From Arcobacter ellisii (GTDB lineage: Bacteria > Campylobacterota > Campylobacteria > Campylobacterales > Arcobacteraceae): 64,000 bases of DNA. Within the stretch, counting starts at the first letter, position 1. Each line of letters starts with the position of its first letter. The translations under genes and the position numbers were made by a program. The notes below the pieces were generated by a model that saw only the letters and a program-made list of their open reading frames with translations, had not been told where the DNA came from and did not search any database. The stretch covers positions 930,001 through 994,000 of the forward strand of contig NZ_CP032097.1 in NCBI RefSeq assembly GCF_003544915.1, read 5' to 3'. This document shows, piece after piece, positions 9,681 to 18,691 of the stretch.

Positions 9681-10909
9681 TTTATATACTCCTCTAATTT
9701 TTTTCCACTGTTATAAATGATATTTGCTTTTTTTATTTCTAAATCATTTATTGACGTTTTTAATTGACTTAGTGCATCAAATTTTTCACTAAGACTTTGT
9801 AAATATGCAACATTATCAACTAAACCATTTTCAAATTTTGATTTGATTACTTCATAAGCACTTTCACTAGCTTTTAGATTTGCCTCAGCAGATTTTATTT
9901 TTGCTTTTGCAATATCATAAGCTTTTAGTGCAAGTTGCAAATCAACATTAGCTTTATTTTTTTCATATTCATAATTTAATTTTGAGGCTAAATATGATTT
10001 GTAAGCAGATTCATATTTATATTTTGTTTCACCAAATGAAAAAATATTCCAAGATAAATTTGCTGATGTAATATTTTGATGGTCTAAAGCATTGTTTTCA
10101 TAAGCTTTATTATCAAAGTTATTATCATAATATGAATAAGTATTATCAAGTGTTATTGTAGGTAAATAACCACTTTTTTGAGCCTTTGCATTACTTAATT
10201 TTGTTTGCACATCAAATTCTAAAGATTTAATGTCAAATCTTTGGGCATTTTTAGAAATATCTTCTAACTCTTTTATATTAGAACCAGCTGTTATATCAAC
10301 TTTATTTCCTGTTATATATTCTAAATTATGTAAGATTGTAATAATTTCAAGTTCAATTTCTTGTAAAGTAACTTTAGAATTTTCAACACTCGAAACAAGT
10401 TTTTGAACTTCATCTTCTGTTGTTGTTCCTGCATTTAAAAATCTACTTAATCTTTCAAGTTGAGATTCAAGTTGTTCAATCTCTTTTAATTTTGCCTCTT
10501 TTTGAGAGATTAATGATAAATAATTAAAATAGTAGTTTATTACTGTTAAAGAGATTTCATTTTTTAAAGATTCTAAAGACTCTTCACCACTTTTTATAGT
10601 TGATTCATAACTATCATAAACATTAGGTTTTTTCCCACCATCATAAAGTGTATAATTTAAACTAGCATTAACACTTCCTGCTTTTTTAGCTAAACTTTGT
10701 GTCTCTTTTTCAGCTATTCCATATTTTCCACCAAGATCTAAACTAGGTAAATAACCACTTTTTACACTTTTATATTCATCTTTTACAGATTCCAAATTTT
10801 GTTCAGATGCATTAATTAATCTATTTTGAATAGATAAATCAACTAATTCCTCCAAATTTTGACCATATAAAAAAAGCGGCGTTAAAAAAATATAATATAT
10901 CTTTTTCAA
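9677..10909 (-). CDS. TolC-family outer-membrane efflux protein
   Basis: A 410-residue outer-membrane factor with a signal peptide (MKKIYYIFLTPLFLYGQN). Two repeated helical blocks are visible, each with long amphipathic helices such as LTVINYYFNYLSLISQKEAKLKEIEQ and VDLQLALKAYDIAKAKIKSAE, the usual TolC internal duplication. It is the first gene of the leftward efflux operon, which places the channel first and the pump last, the reverse of the common acrAB order. An AAGGAGTT ribosome site is present. Expression is probably controlled by the divergent MarR regulator. Confidence 0.92.
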   Translation of the reverse strand: MKKIYYIFLTPLFLYGQNLEELVDLSIQNRLINASEQNLESVKDEYKSVKSGYLPSLDLGGKYGIAEKETQSLAKKAGSVNASLNYTLYDGGKKPNVYDSYESTIKSGEESLESLKNEISLTVINYYFNYLSLISQKEAKLKEIEQLESQLERLSRFLNAGTTTEDEVQKLVSSVENSKVTLQEIELEIITILHNLEYITGNKVDITAGSNIKELEDISKNAQRFDIKSLEFDVQTKLSNAKAQKSGYLPTITLDNTYSYYDNNFDNKAYENNALDHQNITSANLSWNIFSFGETKYKYESAYKSYLASKLNYEYEKNKANVDLQLALKAYDIAKAKIKSAEANLKASESAYEVIKSKFENGLVDNVAYLQSLSEKFDALSQLKTSINDLEIKKANIIYNSGKKLEEYIK

Positions 10910-10927
10910 AATAACTCCTTTTAATAT

Positions 10928-10943
10928 CTTGCTAGAAAGATAA
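10928..10943. promoter_or_regulatory. Operator-like palindrome, copy 1 (MarR/efflux intergenic)
   Basis: ATCTTGCTAGAAAGAT is an inverted repeat (ATCTT and AAGAT arms with a near-symmetric CTAG core). It lies 18 bases before the outer-membrane gene start. An identical copy occurs 37 bases away. MarR dimers commonly bind such 16-20-base palindromes, so this is the probable site for the product of the adjacent regulator gene. Confidence 0.65.
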
Positions 10944-10964
10944 CATAAATTTTCTTAAATAAAT

Positions 10965-10980
10965 CTTGCTAGAAAGATAA
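10965..10980. promoter_or_regulatory. Operator-like palindrome, copy 2 (MarR/efflux intergenic)
   Basis: Second, identical 16-base copy of the inverted repeat, 30 bases before the marR-type gene. With copy 1 it covers both divergent promoters, consistent with repression of the pump operon and autoregulation. Confidence 0.65.
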
Positions 10981-11010
10981 ATTTAATATTTTATTGGTTA
11001 AAATACGACC

Positions 11011-11493
11011 ATGAATAAAAAATATATAGATGATTTTTACAATAGAGTTTCAGAAGATAAAAAATGTGAAATATTTGCATTATCTTTGCCATTGTTTTTG
11101 ATAAATAAAGATTTGATGGTTAAGTCAGAGAATTTTTTAAAAACAAATTATGATTTGTTACACACAGATATAGATGTTTTGGCATCGTTATATTTCAACG
11201 GTAAAGATTATATTATGTCTCCAACTGAATTATATGATGCCTTAATACTATCTTCAGGTGGAATGACAAAAGTTTTGAAAAAACTTCAAGATAGGGGACT
11301 GATAAAAAGAGATTCAGTAACAAATGATAAAAGAAAAAATTTAGTCTGTTTAACTCAAAAAGGTATAGAATTAACAGAAGAGATTATGGATAATAAGGCT
11401 TTAATGGTTGAAAAATCTTTTTCTGTTTTAGATAAAAAAGAGAAAGAAAATTTAAAAAATATTCTTTCAAAAGTTCTTTATTCTTTAAATTAA
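11011..11493 (+). CDS. MarR-family transcriptional regulator
   Basis: A 160-residue winged-helix regulator. The DNA-binding region (about residues 65-120) reads SPTELYDALILSSGGMTKVLKKLQDRGLIKR, followed by a wing with DKRKNLVCLTQKG, both diagnostic for MarR. The C-terminal helix forms the dimer. It is divergent from the efflux operon and shares two identical palindromes with it, so it is probably a ligand-responsive repressor of that pump. The N-terminus (NRVSEDKKCEIFALSLPLFLI) is slightly longer than in MarR itself. Confidence 0.9.
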   Translation: MNKKYIDDFYNRVSEDKKCEIFALSLPLFLINKDLMVKSENFLKTNYDLLHTDIDVLASLYFNGKDYIMSPTELYDALILSSGGMTKVLKKLQDRGLIKRDSVTNDKRKNLVCLTQKGIELTEEIMDNKALMVEKSFSVLDKKEKENLKNILSKVLYSLN

Positions 11494-12032
11494 ATACAAG
11501 TTATATTTGCATTTGATATTTTTCTAAAAATTTTTAATTTATTTTTTAAAGGAAGCCATTTTATTAAAATAGTAGCTAAGGCTTCCCATAGTGAAACCCA
11601 ACCTCCTACCATTGCTCCTTCTGAAATAAGTCGATAAAAGAAATTCTCATTTTCAGAAATATTAAAAGATATTGAAACAAAAATGAAACCAATAAGTAAA
11701 AAAATCAAAGAGTTTTTTAATTGAGTTTTCATTTTTTTATGTTCTAATAATTGTAAATATTCAAAATACTCTTTAATACTATTTTTTAATCTTGCATTTG
11801 AAGAAAAATCAGTTTTTTCATCAAAACTAAAATTTATAGTAAAAGGATGATTTCCAATCTCTTCGACACTTTCAATAAGATAGTTTTCTAAATCATCTTT
11901 TAAATCTTTTTTTATAAAAGTAGATTTTTTATCATAATCCTCATATAAATCTTCAATTTTTGAAGTATATATTTTTATAATTATTTCATCATTTAGATTT
12001 TTTTCATATCTTTCAATAATACTATCTTTCAT
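11490..12032 (-). CDS. Hypothetical membrane protein
   Basis: I do not recognise this 180-residue protein. The first 105 residues are charged and probably cytoplasmic. Two hydrophobic segments follow (about 108-126, LIFLLIGFIFVSISF, and about 137-160, SEGAMVGGWVSLWEALATILI), and the C-terminus is basic. The two-helix pattern with GGWVSLWEAL looks conserved rather than random. Its end overlaps the end of the marR gene by four bases on the opposite strand. The start ATG has no strong ribosome site. Confidence 0.7.
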   Translation of the reverse strand: MKDSIIERYEKNLNDEIIIKIYTSKIEDLYEDYDKKSTFIKKDLKDDLENYLIESVEEIGNHPFTINFSFDEKTDFSSNARLKNSIKEYFEYLQLLEHKKMKTQLKNSLIFLLIGFIFVSISFNISENENFFYRLISEGAMVGGWVSLWEALATILIKWLPLKNKLKIFRKISNANITCI

Positions 12033-12122
12033 AGTTTATTTCTCTTTTTATTATTTTATAGGATATTATAGATAATTATGATTTAATGTTAATAATAAAT
12101 TATTCTATTGAAAGTATTTTAT

Positions 12123-13778
12123 ATGCAAAAGTTTCTAGTATTATTTCTTTTAATTACCTTTTCTTTTGCTAATGAAATAAAACAAATTGATTTAACCCAA
12201 GCAAAATGGGAATATAAATGGGGTGATTCTCCTTTTGAAAATGATATTCCTCTTTGGACAAATGATAAAGAAAACGACTCTTCTTGGCAAAAAATAGATT
12301 TTCCTAGCAATCCAGAAAATAGAAATAATCAAACAAATGTTTGGTATAGAGTAAAACTTCCTGATGTTTTACCAAATGACCCTAATTTATACATAGTTAG
12401 TATTGATTTAATTACTCAAGTTTATTTTGAAAATAGACAAATATATCATTTTGGAGAATTTAATAATGAAGGAAAAGGTGAATATAAAGGTTGGCCTTGG
12501 CATTTAATAAAACTTCCAAATGATAGTGCAGGAAAATATATCTATTTTAGAATATTTTCAGATTATGGGGATATTGGATTTTTTGGAGAGATAAAAATAT
12601 CTTCAAAAGGTGACTTATATGAGCAAATGTTACAGTTTGATATTCCAAAAATTATGGTTGGTTCTGTTTCTATTTTTGTTTCAGTTCTATTTTTATTAAC
12701 ATTTTTATCAAAATTTAAAAGATTAGAGTTATCAATTTTAGGGTTAATGTTTTTAACTCAAGGATTAAATGTACTTTTTTCAGCAAAAATACTTGAAATC
12801 TATTTTCATTATCCTCTTTTTAAACAATATATTTTAGCAATTGCATTTTTCTTTTTCCCTATTGGAATGGCTCTTTTTATGGATAAAACTATAAATGGGA
12901 AAGTACCTTTTAATCTTATAAAAAGAATTTGGCAAATACATTTAATATATCTAATTGGTGCAATCTTTGGTTCTCTTTTAGGATTTTTTTCTCTTCCTTC
13001 AACTTATGAATGTTTCGATATTTTTTACAATTTTATAACTCTTCCTATTTTGACTTTTTTTATGATTTATTTCTTTTTTAAAGGTAATAAAGAGACAAAA
13101 ATTATTACCTTTAGTTTTTTTATTATCTCTATTTATTGGCTTTACTCTTCTTTAATTGCAGCTGCGCTTGTGCCTTGGGAAGAGTATCCAAGTGATATTG
13201 CAGTATTTATTTGTTTATTACTTTTATCTTATTCGATGGTAAATAAATTAAACTATACTCAAGAGTTAGAAGAGGCAAAAGCTGAATTAACTATTTTATC
13301 TTCAACTGATTATTTAACAAAATTAGACAATCGTAAAAATATCGATTCTGTTTTGAAAATAAATGAAAATATGTATAAAAGATATAAAGATAATTTTTCA
13401 GTAATATTATTAGATATTGATGATTTTAAAAAAGTTAATGATAATTATGGACATTTAGTTGGAGATAATGTGCTTATTGAGTTTGCCAAAATTTTGACAA
13501 AATACACAAGACAAACAGATATTGTAGGACGTTGGGGAGGAGAAGAGTTTATTATTATTTGTCCAAAAACAAATTTAGAAGAAACTTTAATTTTGGCTCA
13601 AAAATTAAGAGAAAAAATTGCTTCACATAACTTTGGTATAGTTGGTACAAAAACAGCTAGTATAGGTGTTACAACTTTTAGAGAAAATGACACAATAACA
13701 GAACTCTTATCAAGAGTTGATGATGCTTTATATCTTGCAAAATTAAAAGGAAAAAATAGAGTAGAAATGGAAGTTTAA
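12123..13778 (+). CDS. Diguanylate cyclase with 7TMR-DISM sensor region
   Basis: Predicted inner-membrane enzyme that makes cyclic di-GMP. I use the ATG at 12123, which gives a clean signal peptide (MQKFLVLFLLITFSFANE); the TTG 15 bases upstream only adds residues before it. Residues about 25-165 form a periplasmic 7TMR-DISM-like domain, about 175-380 hold seven membrane helices, and about 395-551 the GGDEF domain. The active site is GGEEF at 472-476, and an RxxD inhibitory site (RQTD) lies exactly five residues before it, so the enzyme is probably product-inhibited. The sensed ligand is unknown. Confidence 0.92.
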   Translation: MQKFLVLFLLITFSFANEIKQIDLTQAKWEYKWGDSPFENDIPLWTNDKENDSSWQKIDFPSNPENRNNQTNVWYRVKLPDVLPNDPNLYIVSIDLITQVYFENRQIYHFGEFNNEGKGEYKGWPWHLIKLPNDSAGKYIYFRIFSDYGDIGFFGEIKISSKGDLYEQMLQFDIPKIMVGSVSIFVSVLFLLTFLSKFKRLELSILGLMFLTQGLNVLFSAKILEIYFHYPLFKQYILAIAFFFFPIGMALFMDKTINGKVPFNLIKRIWQIHLIYLIGAIFGSLLGFFSLPSTYECFDIFYNFITLPILTFFMIYFFFKGNKETKIITFSFFIISIYWLYSSLIAAALVPWEEYPSDIAVFICLLLLSYSMVNKLNYTQELEEAKAELTILSSTDYLTKLDNRKNIDSVLKINENMYKRYKDNFSVILLDIDDFKKVNDNYGHLVGDNVLIEFAKILTKYTRQTDIVGRWGGEEFIIICPKTNLEETLILAQKLREKIASHNFGIVGTKTASIGVTTFRENDTITELLSRVDDALYLAKLKGKNRVEMEV

Positions 13779-14563
13779 AACTCCATTTCAAGACCAATTG
13801 GACAGTGGTCACTTCCCTCAATATTATCTAAAATATAAGCATCTTTTACATAATCTTTTAAATCAGAACTAATATAAAAGTAGTCAATTCTCCAGCCAAC
13901 ATTATTTGCTCTTGCATTTGCTCTATAACTCCACCAAGAGTATTTATCTTTTATATCACCATTTATAAGTCTAAAAGTATCAATATATCCATGTGATAAA
14001 AACTTTGTTATCCAATCTCTTTCCATTTGCAAAAATCCACTTGTATTTTCATTTGCTTTTGGTCTAGCAATATCAATTTCAGTGTGAGCTGTATTTACAT
14101 CACCACAAACAATAATAGATTTTCCATCTTTTTTTAGATTTTCACAATGATTTAAAAATCTATCATAAAACTCCATTTTATAATCAAGTCTCTCTTCTTT
14201 ACTTTGTCCATTAGGGAAATATACATTAAAAAATGCAATATTTTTATCTCCTAAATTAAAATGAACCTCATTTATTCTTCCTTCATCAAGAATATCAACA
14301 CTAGGACAAGTACATTCAAATGTAGTTTCTATATCTGTAAAAATAGCTGTTCCACTTCTACCTTTGATTTTTGACTCGCTTGCCATTATTTTTTTAAACT
14401 CTTTATTAAAAATTGTTTTTGGGATTTGGTTTTTCATAGATTTTGTTTCTTGAACACCAAGAAGATGAATATCATTCTCATCTACCCATTTTAAAGCCTC
14501 TTTCTTATCAACAGCTCTAATTCCATTTACATTCCATGAAATAAATTTATATAATTTCCCCAT
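13775..14563 (-). CDS. xth: Exodeoxyribonuclease III
   Basis: A 262-residue AP endonuclease / 3'-5' exonuclease of the base-excision repair pathway. It shows the conserved blocks ISWNVNGIRA at the N-terminus, LLGVQETK (metal-binding Glu), GDVNTAHTEIDIARPK (Asp-Asn catalytic pair), RIDYFYIS and the C-terminal SDHCPIGLE with the catalytic Asp-His. Length fits ExoA-type enzymes. Its end overlaps the cyclase gene by four bases on the opposite strand, and its start abuts the small exported protein upstream, with which it may be co-transcribed. Confidence 0.95.
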   Translation of the reverse strand: MGKLYKFISWNVNGIRAVDKKEALKWVDENDIHLLGVQETKSMKNQIPKTIFNKEFKKIMASESKIKGRSGTAIFTDIETTFECTCPSVDILDEGRINEVHFNLGDKNIAFFNVYFPNGQSKEERLDYKMEFYDRFLNHCENLKKDGKSIIVCGDVNTAHTEIDIARPKANENTSGFLQMERDWITKFLSHGYIDTFRLINGDIKDKYSWWSYRANARANNVGWRIDYFYISSDLKDYVKDAYILDNIEGSDHCPIGLEMEF

Positions 14564-14811
14564 TATTTAGTAATTTCCTTTTTATCTTCTTTTTTTTCAT
14601 CTTTGATTAATTTTTCAGGTGCAACTGGAGCAATTGGTTTTGAAATACCAATTTCCTTAAAATTAGAATTTGATAAACCATTTTTTTGATTTAAAAGTGA
14701 TTCACTTTTTCCACCATGCATATCAATTTGTCCACTATTTTGACCACTAAAAGTGTAATTTGCAAATAAAATATTTGATAAAAATATAGTAACTAATAGT
14801 AATGTTTTCAT
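14563..14811 (-). CDS. Small exported protein of unknown function
   Basis: An 82-residue protein with a clear signal peptide (MKTLLLVTIFLSNILFA, cleavage near ANYTFSG) and a polar, lysine- and glutamate-rich C-terminus (EKLIKDEKKEDKKEITK). The mature part would be about 65 residues, mostly disordered in appearance. No cysteine is present. It overlaps the xth start by one base, and AGGAG precedes its ATG, so it looks expressed. I assign no function. Confidence 0.6.
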   Translation of the reverse strand: MKTLLLVTIFLSNILFANYTFSGQNSGQIDMHGGKSESLLNQKNGLSNSNFKEIGISKPIAPVAPEKLIKDEKKEDKKEITK

Positions 14812-14907
14812 AATTTCTCCTATTTTTTTAGATTCGATTATAACCCTTTTTTGATAATAAAGGGTTTATTGGGTATTTTACGTTAATTTTTTTAGTAGGA
14901 TTTTTAT

Positions 14908-15621
14908 ATGACAGAATTAATTCTAGGAGTTTTAACTTTTTTAACTTCAACTGTTGCAGGAGTTGTTGGAATTGGTGGAGGGATGATGTTAATTGCAATT
15001 TTACCTTCATTTTTACCATTAAATGCTCTTATTCCTGTTCATGGTTTAACTCAAATGTCAAGTAATTTTAGCCGTGCAGTTTTTGGATATAAAGATGTTC
15101 AATATGAGGTAATTCCAAAGTTTTTATTAGGTTCAATAGTTGGTATTGGGATATTTGCTGCAATTATTAATTTTATCTCTTTAGAGTATGTTCCTTTATT
15201 TATTGGAGCTTATATTTTACTCTCTCTTTGGTCGCAAAAATTTAATGACAAAATTAAAAAGTTTGAAAATTACTACATTATAGGTTTCTTTCAAACAGGA
15301 TTATCAATAGTTGTTGGGGCAACAGGACCACTTACTATGACTATATTATTAAAAGATTACAAAGATAAAGACAAAGTTGTGGCAACTGGTGCTGCACTTA
15401 TGAGTATAACTCATATTCTAAAAGTTTTTGTTTTTATGTATTTTGGTTTCGTATTTTTTGATTATATTGGAATTATAGTTGCAATGATTATTGGTGCAGT
15501 TGCTGGAAGTTGGGCTGGAACTCAATTAAGAGATAAAATTGATGGAAAAAAATTTACAATTATCTTAAAAGTTTTATTAACAGCTTTAGCTATAAAAGTG
15601 ATAGTTGATGTATTCATTTAG
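14908..15621 (+). CDS. TauE/SafE-family sulfite exporter-like permease
   Basis: A 237-residue membrane protein with about seven or eight hydrophobic segments in two repeats. The glycine-rich VAGVVGIGGGMMLIAIL at the N-terminus and GATGPLTMTILL in the second half are typical of TauE/SafE (DUF81) permeases, which export sulfite, sulfonate or related anions. The substrate here is not shown by context. AGGATTTTT precedes the ATG. The downstream acetyltransferase gene begins inside its last codons, so the two are probably translated together. Confidence 0.88.
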   Translation: MTELILGVLTFLTSTVAGVVGIGGGMMLIAILPSFLPLNALIPVHGLTQMSSNFSRAVFGYKDVQYEVIPKFLLGSIVGIGIFAAIINFISLEYVPLFIGAYILLSLWSQKFNDKIKKFENYYIIGFFQTGLSIVVGATGPLTMTILLKDYKDKDKVVATGAALMSITHILKVFVFMYFGFVFFDYIGIIVAMIIGAVAGSWAGTQLRDKIDGKKFTIILKVLLTALAIKVIVDVFI

Positions 15622-16060
15622 AGTTGCAAATAGTTTAGATATACCAAATTTATCTAAACTTTTAAATGAACTTTTTTCTCTAGAAAAAGAGTTCATTCCA
15701 AATGAAACTTTACAAAAAAAAGCTTTTGAAACAATTATAAATGATGAAAAAATAGGAAATATTTTACTTTGTACCTATGAAAATAGAGTTGTTGCGATGG
15801 TAAATCTTTTATACTCTTTTTCAACAGCATTAGGAAGTAGGGTAGTTATTTTAGAAGATATGATTGTTTCAAATAAATATAGAGATAAAAATATAGGTTC
15901 AAAATTATTAGAATTTGCAAAAGAGTTTGCAAAATCAAAAGGTATAGAAAGAATAACTCTTTTAACTGATGATGATAATTTTAAAGCCCATAAATTTTAT
16001 GAAAAGAATGGTTTTAAAAAATCCTCAATGGTTGTTTTTAGAACTTTTTTAAACGAATAG
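15608..16060 (+). CDS. GNAT-family N-acetyltransferase
   Basis: A 150-residue acetyl-CoA-dependent acyltransferase. The motif A region reads VILEDMIVSNKYRDKNIGSKLLEFAKEFAKSKG, with the R/QxxGxG/A-type acetyl-CoA loop (RDKNIGS), and the end has the usual HKFYEKNGFKKS. The ATG at 15608 directly follows a TTG; both are inside the end of the permease gene (14-base overlap). The substrate is unknown; GNAT proteins modify small molecules, peptides or proteins. Confidence 0.88.
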   Translation: MYSFRVANSLDIPNLSKLLNELFSLEKEFIPNETLQKKAFETIINDEKIGNILLCTYENRVVAMVNLLYSFSTALGSRVVILEDMIVSNKYRDKNIGSKLLEFAKEFAKSKGIERITLLTDDDNFKAHKFYEKNGFKKSSMVVFRTFLNE

Positions 16061-16960
16061 TTTTAAAAATAGTATTATAAAAAGAGCAGATGCTAAAGTT
16101 TGTACTGTAATAATACTTGTCATAAGTGTTATATCTCCTCCAAGTTGCCTTGCAAGGATAAATGAACTTGGAGCTGTTGGTAAAACAGAAAATAAAACTA
16201 AAATTGAAATCATTATTTCATTTAATCCAAACATCATTCCAAAACTATAAATAAACAGTGGTAAGATTATAAACTTTCCAATACAGCTAATTATTAAATC
16301 TTTTTTTGCACTATTTAATTCTTTTAATACTAAAGCATATCCAATAGATAAAAGTCCAAGTGGAAGTGCAGCTTTACTTAAAATCTCAAGTAAATTTTCT
16401 ATACTAACTGGAATTGGAACTGATAAAAAATTGATTGCACCTCCAATAACACATCCAATAATCAATGGATTTTTTACTATAGATTTTACTAAATATATAA
16501 AATCAAGTTTGTTATTATCTGAATAAAGAGCAAAGATAGTTACACATAAAATATTTATAAATGGAATTGCAAAAGTTAAAATAATAGCACTTAAAACTAA
16601 ACCTTCATCTCCAAAAATAGAACCACTTAAAGCTAAAAAAACATAAGTATTAAATCTTATTCCACCTTGAATTATTGAAGTAAAAGAACTATTTTTTGTA
16701 GGGCTTATTTTGTTAAAGATTATTAAAATAATCATTGTAAAAAATATTGCAATAAGTGAAACTAAAACAAAATTTATACTATTTGCATCAAACTTTGCAT
16801 TTGAAAGTTTAAATATTAAAAGTGCAGGCATTAATACAAAATAAGTGAGTTTATCAGCCATTGGCCAAAATTCATGTGATGGAAAACTTATTCTTTTAAA
16901 AAAATAACCAATTAATATTAGTCCAAAAACAGGAACTAAACTTGTAAAAATATATTCCAT
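16049..16960 (-). CDS. AEC-family (auxin efflux carrier-like) transporter
   Basis: A 303-residue membrane protein with about ten hydrophobic helices arranged as two halves of five. Family-like stretches are VFGLILIGYFFKRISFP at the start, IQGGIRFNTYVFLALSG in helix 4 and LPTAPSSFILARQLGGD near the end, which match AEC transporters of organic acids such as malate or malonate. It follows the YhcH-like gene by one base in a leftward group. Its end overlaps the acetyltransferase gene by 12 bases on the other strand. Confidence 0.87.
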   Translation of the reverse strand: MEYIFTSLVPVFGLILIGYFFKRISFPSHEFWPMADKLTYFVLMPALLIFKLSNAKFDANSINFVLVSLIAIFFTMIILIIFNKISPTKNSSFTSIIQGGIRFNTYVFLALSGSIFGDEGLVLSAIILTFAIPFINILCVTIFALYSDNNKLDFIYLVKSIVKNPLIIGCVIGGAINFLSVPIPVSIENLLEILSKAALPLGLLSIGYALVLKELNSAKKDLIISCIGKFIILPLFIYSFGMMFGLNEIMISILVLFSVLPTAPSSFILARQLGGDITLMTSIITVQTLASALFIILFLKLFV

Positions 16961-16961
16961 A

Positions 16962-17450
16962 TCAAACAGCTATTTTAAAAACAGCTTTTATTATTTTTTT
17001 GTTTTCATTTACTTTAATGCAAGGCATATGTGCATCATTTGGATAAAAAATAGCTAGTTCATTTTTTCTAATAACTAAAGATGAAGAGTTCAAAGATTGG
17101 GCATATTTCGCATAATCTAAATCCTCTTTATAAGGAGTTTGAATAAGAAGATTGTTTACATTTTCAACTTCCATAATCTCATCCCCTTCAAACATATACT
17201 GAATATCAATATATTTTTTATGAGATTCAAATAAACAATCTTTTTTATCTTTTGTAATATAAGCTTGTTCTAAAATAAAAGAGTTTTCATCTAAAACAAT
17301 TTTATTACATTCGTCAAGACCTATATTACAAATTGATTTATATTCAAAAGAGTTTTTATCTTGCAATTTTTGGATATATAAAAAAGCTTTTTCAAACTTT
17401 GTATTATCAACTTGAGCTTTTACAGTTTCTAAATTTCCAAAAATTGCCAT
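16962..17450 (-). CDS. YhcH/YjgK/YiaL-family protein
   Basis: A 162-residue cupin-like protein of the YhcH/YiaL (DUF386) family. The signature pieces ESHKKYIDIQYMFEGDEIMEV and ELAIFYPNDAHMPCIKV include the conserved metal-site glutamate and histidines. Family members are linked to sugar metabolism, for example sialic acid or ascorbate-related pathways, but the reaction is often unproven. Here it sits between pgi and an organic-acid-type carrier, with no sialic acid genes in sight, so the substrate is open. Confidence 0.87.
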   Translation of the reverse strand: MAIFGNLETVKAQVDNTKFEKAFLYIQKLQDKNSFEYKSICNIGLDECNKIVLDENSFILEQAYITKDKKDCLFESHKKYIDIQYMFEGDEIMEVENVNNLLIQTPYKEDLDYAKYAQSLNSSSLVIRKNELAIFYPNDAHMPCIKVNENKKIIKAVFKIAV

Positions 17451-17458
17451 GATATTTC

Positions 17459-18691
17459 CTAATTTTTTGTTTTTAACATCTCTTTTAAAATAATTTTACC
17501 ACCTTCAACACCTGGCTGGTCGTAAGTATTTATTCTTAAGAATTTTCCAACAATTGAAGTTAATAATTCATAATAGAATAATAGTTTCCCAATTTCATAT
17601 TCACTAATCTCTTCAATTTCAATTAAATCTATTGGAATATCTTTTTTATACTCTTTAACAGAAGCAATTGTAGCATCTGCTTGAAGATTGATAAGTTCTT
17701 TAAAATCAAGATTATTTATGTAATCTAAATCTTCCAATCCTTCTAAAGTAATTGGAGCAATTTTTGTATTATCTTTAAAATCCTTGATTTTTATAAATGT
17801 TACAGTTTTATCTCTTTTCCCTTCAACAATTAATTGTAAGAAAGAGTGTTGGTCAACTGGTCCTAAAAGTCCAATTGGAGTTAAACCTTGATTGGTATTA
17901 TTTACATCAATTTTTCCAAGACTTTCACCCCAAAGTTGAATATACCATTTATTAAATCCTTCTAATAATTGAGAATATGAAAAAATCGCATTTACATTGT
18001 AAATATCTTTATATTCATAATATGTTCTTGCTTTTTTGATTAAATGGTCATATAAATCATTTTGTTCAAAAAAAGATGTTGATATTTTTTTTGCACCTTT
18101 TAATAATTCATCAATATTAAATCCAGCTAAATATAAAGGCACTAATCCAACATTAGATAATACAGAAAATCTTCCACCAACATTTTTAGGAATATCAAAA
18201 GAGTTAATATCATTTGCTTTTGCAAAAGTATTTAACTTACTATCATCTTCTGTAATTATTAATAAGTTTGATTTATCAATTTTTGTAATTGACATTAAAT
18301 ATTTAAAAATAGAAATAGTCTCTATTGTAGTCCCAGATTTTGAAATTACGATAAATAATGTATCTTCTAAATTAATTTGGCTTAATGTTCCATTTAAGTT
18401 AACAGGGTCTGTACTTTCAAAGAAAAAAAGCTCTTTTTTTAGAGTTTTATTATGTTGCTTATTATATTTCATAAAATTATAAATAGCATAAGTTCCTAAA
18501 GTACTTCCCCCAATTCCAATGATAGCTATTTGTTTTTGAGTAAAATTCAGACTATCTAATTTAGCTTTTAAAAAAGTAGTATCTTCATAAGGAAGAGAGT
18601 AATAACCTATATGCTCTCTTTCTTTTTTTATTTCTGCAAAGATTTCTTCATCACTTAATGATACTTGCGGATAATATAGGTTATTTTTCAC
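17459..18691 (-). CDS. pgi: Glucose-6-phosphate isomerase
   Basis: A 410-residue isomerase interconverting glucose-6-phosphate and fructose-6-phosphate. Seen are the SIS-domain IGIGGSTLGTYAIYNF, SKSGTTIETISIFKYL (phosphate binding), the GGRFSVLSNVGLVPLYLAG signature and LLGPVDQHSFLQLIVEG. It is about 140 residues shorter than the Escherichia enzyme, a compact form common in Campylobacterota. It follows galU by no gap at all (its ATG is adjacent to the galU stop), forming a sugar-phosphate operon. Confidence 0.95.
   Translation of the reverse strand: MKNNLYYPQVSLSDEEIFAEIKKEREHIGYYSLPYEDTTFLKAKLDSLNFTQKQIAIIGIGGSTLGTYAIYNFMKYNKQHNKTLKKELFFFESTDPVNLNGTLSQINLEDTLFIVISKSGTTIETISIFKYLMSITKIDKSNLLIITEDDSKLNTFAKANDINSFDIPKNVGGRFSVLSNVGLVPLYLAGFNIDELLKGAKKISTSFFEQNDLYDHLIKKARTYYEYKDIYNVNAIFSYSQLLEGFNKWYIQLWGESLGKIDVNNTNQGLTPIGLLGPVDQHSFLQLIVEGKRDKTVTFIKIKDFKDNTKIAPITLEGLEDLDYINNLDFKELINLQADATIASVKEYKKDIPIDLIEIEEISEYEIGKLLFYYELLTSIVGKFLRINTYDQPGVEGGKIILKEMLKTKN

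Noticed and set aside
13764-13789. GAAATGGA/TCCATTTC hairpin between the cyclase gene and xth
   Set aside because: The repeat arises because both proteins end in similar codons (MEV and MEF), and there is no U-tract; termination is not supported.
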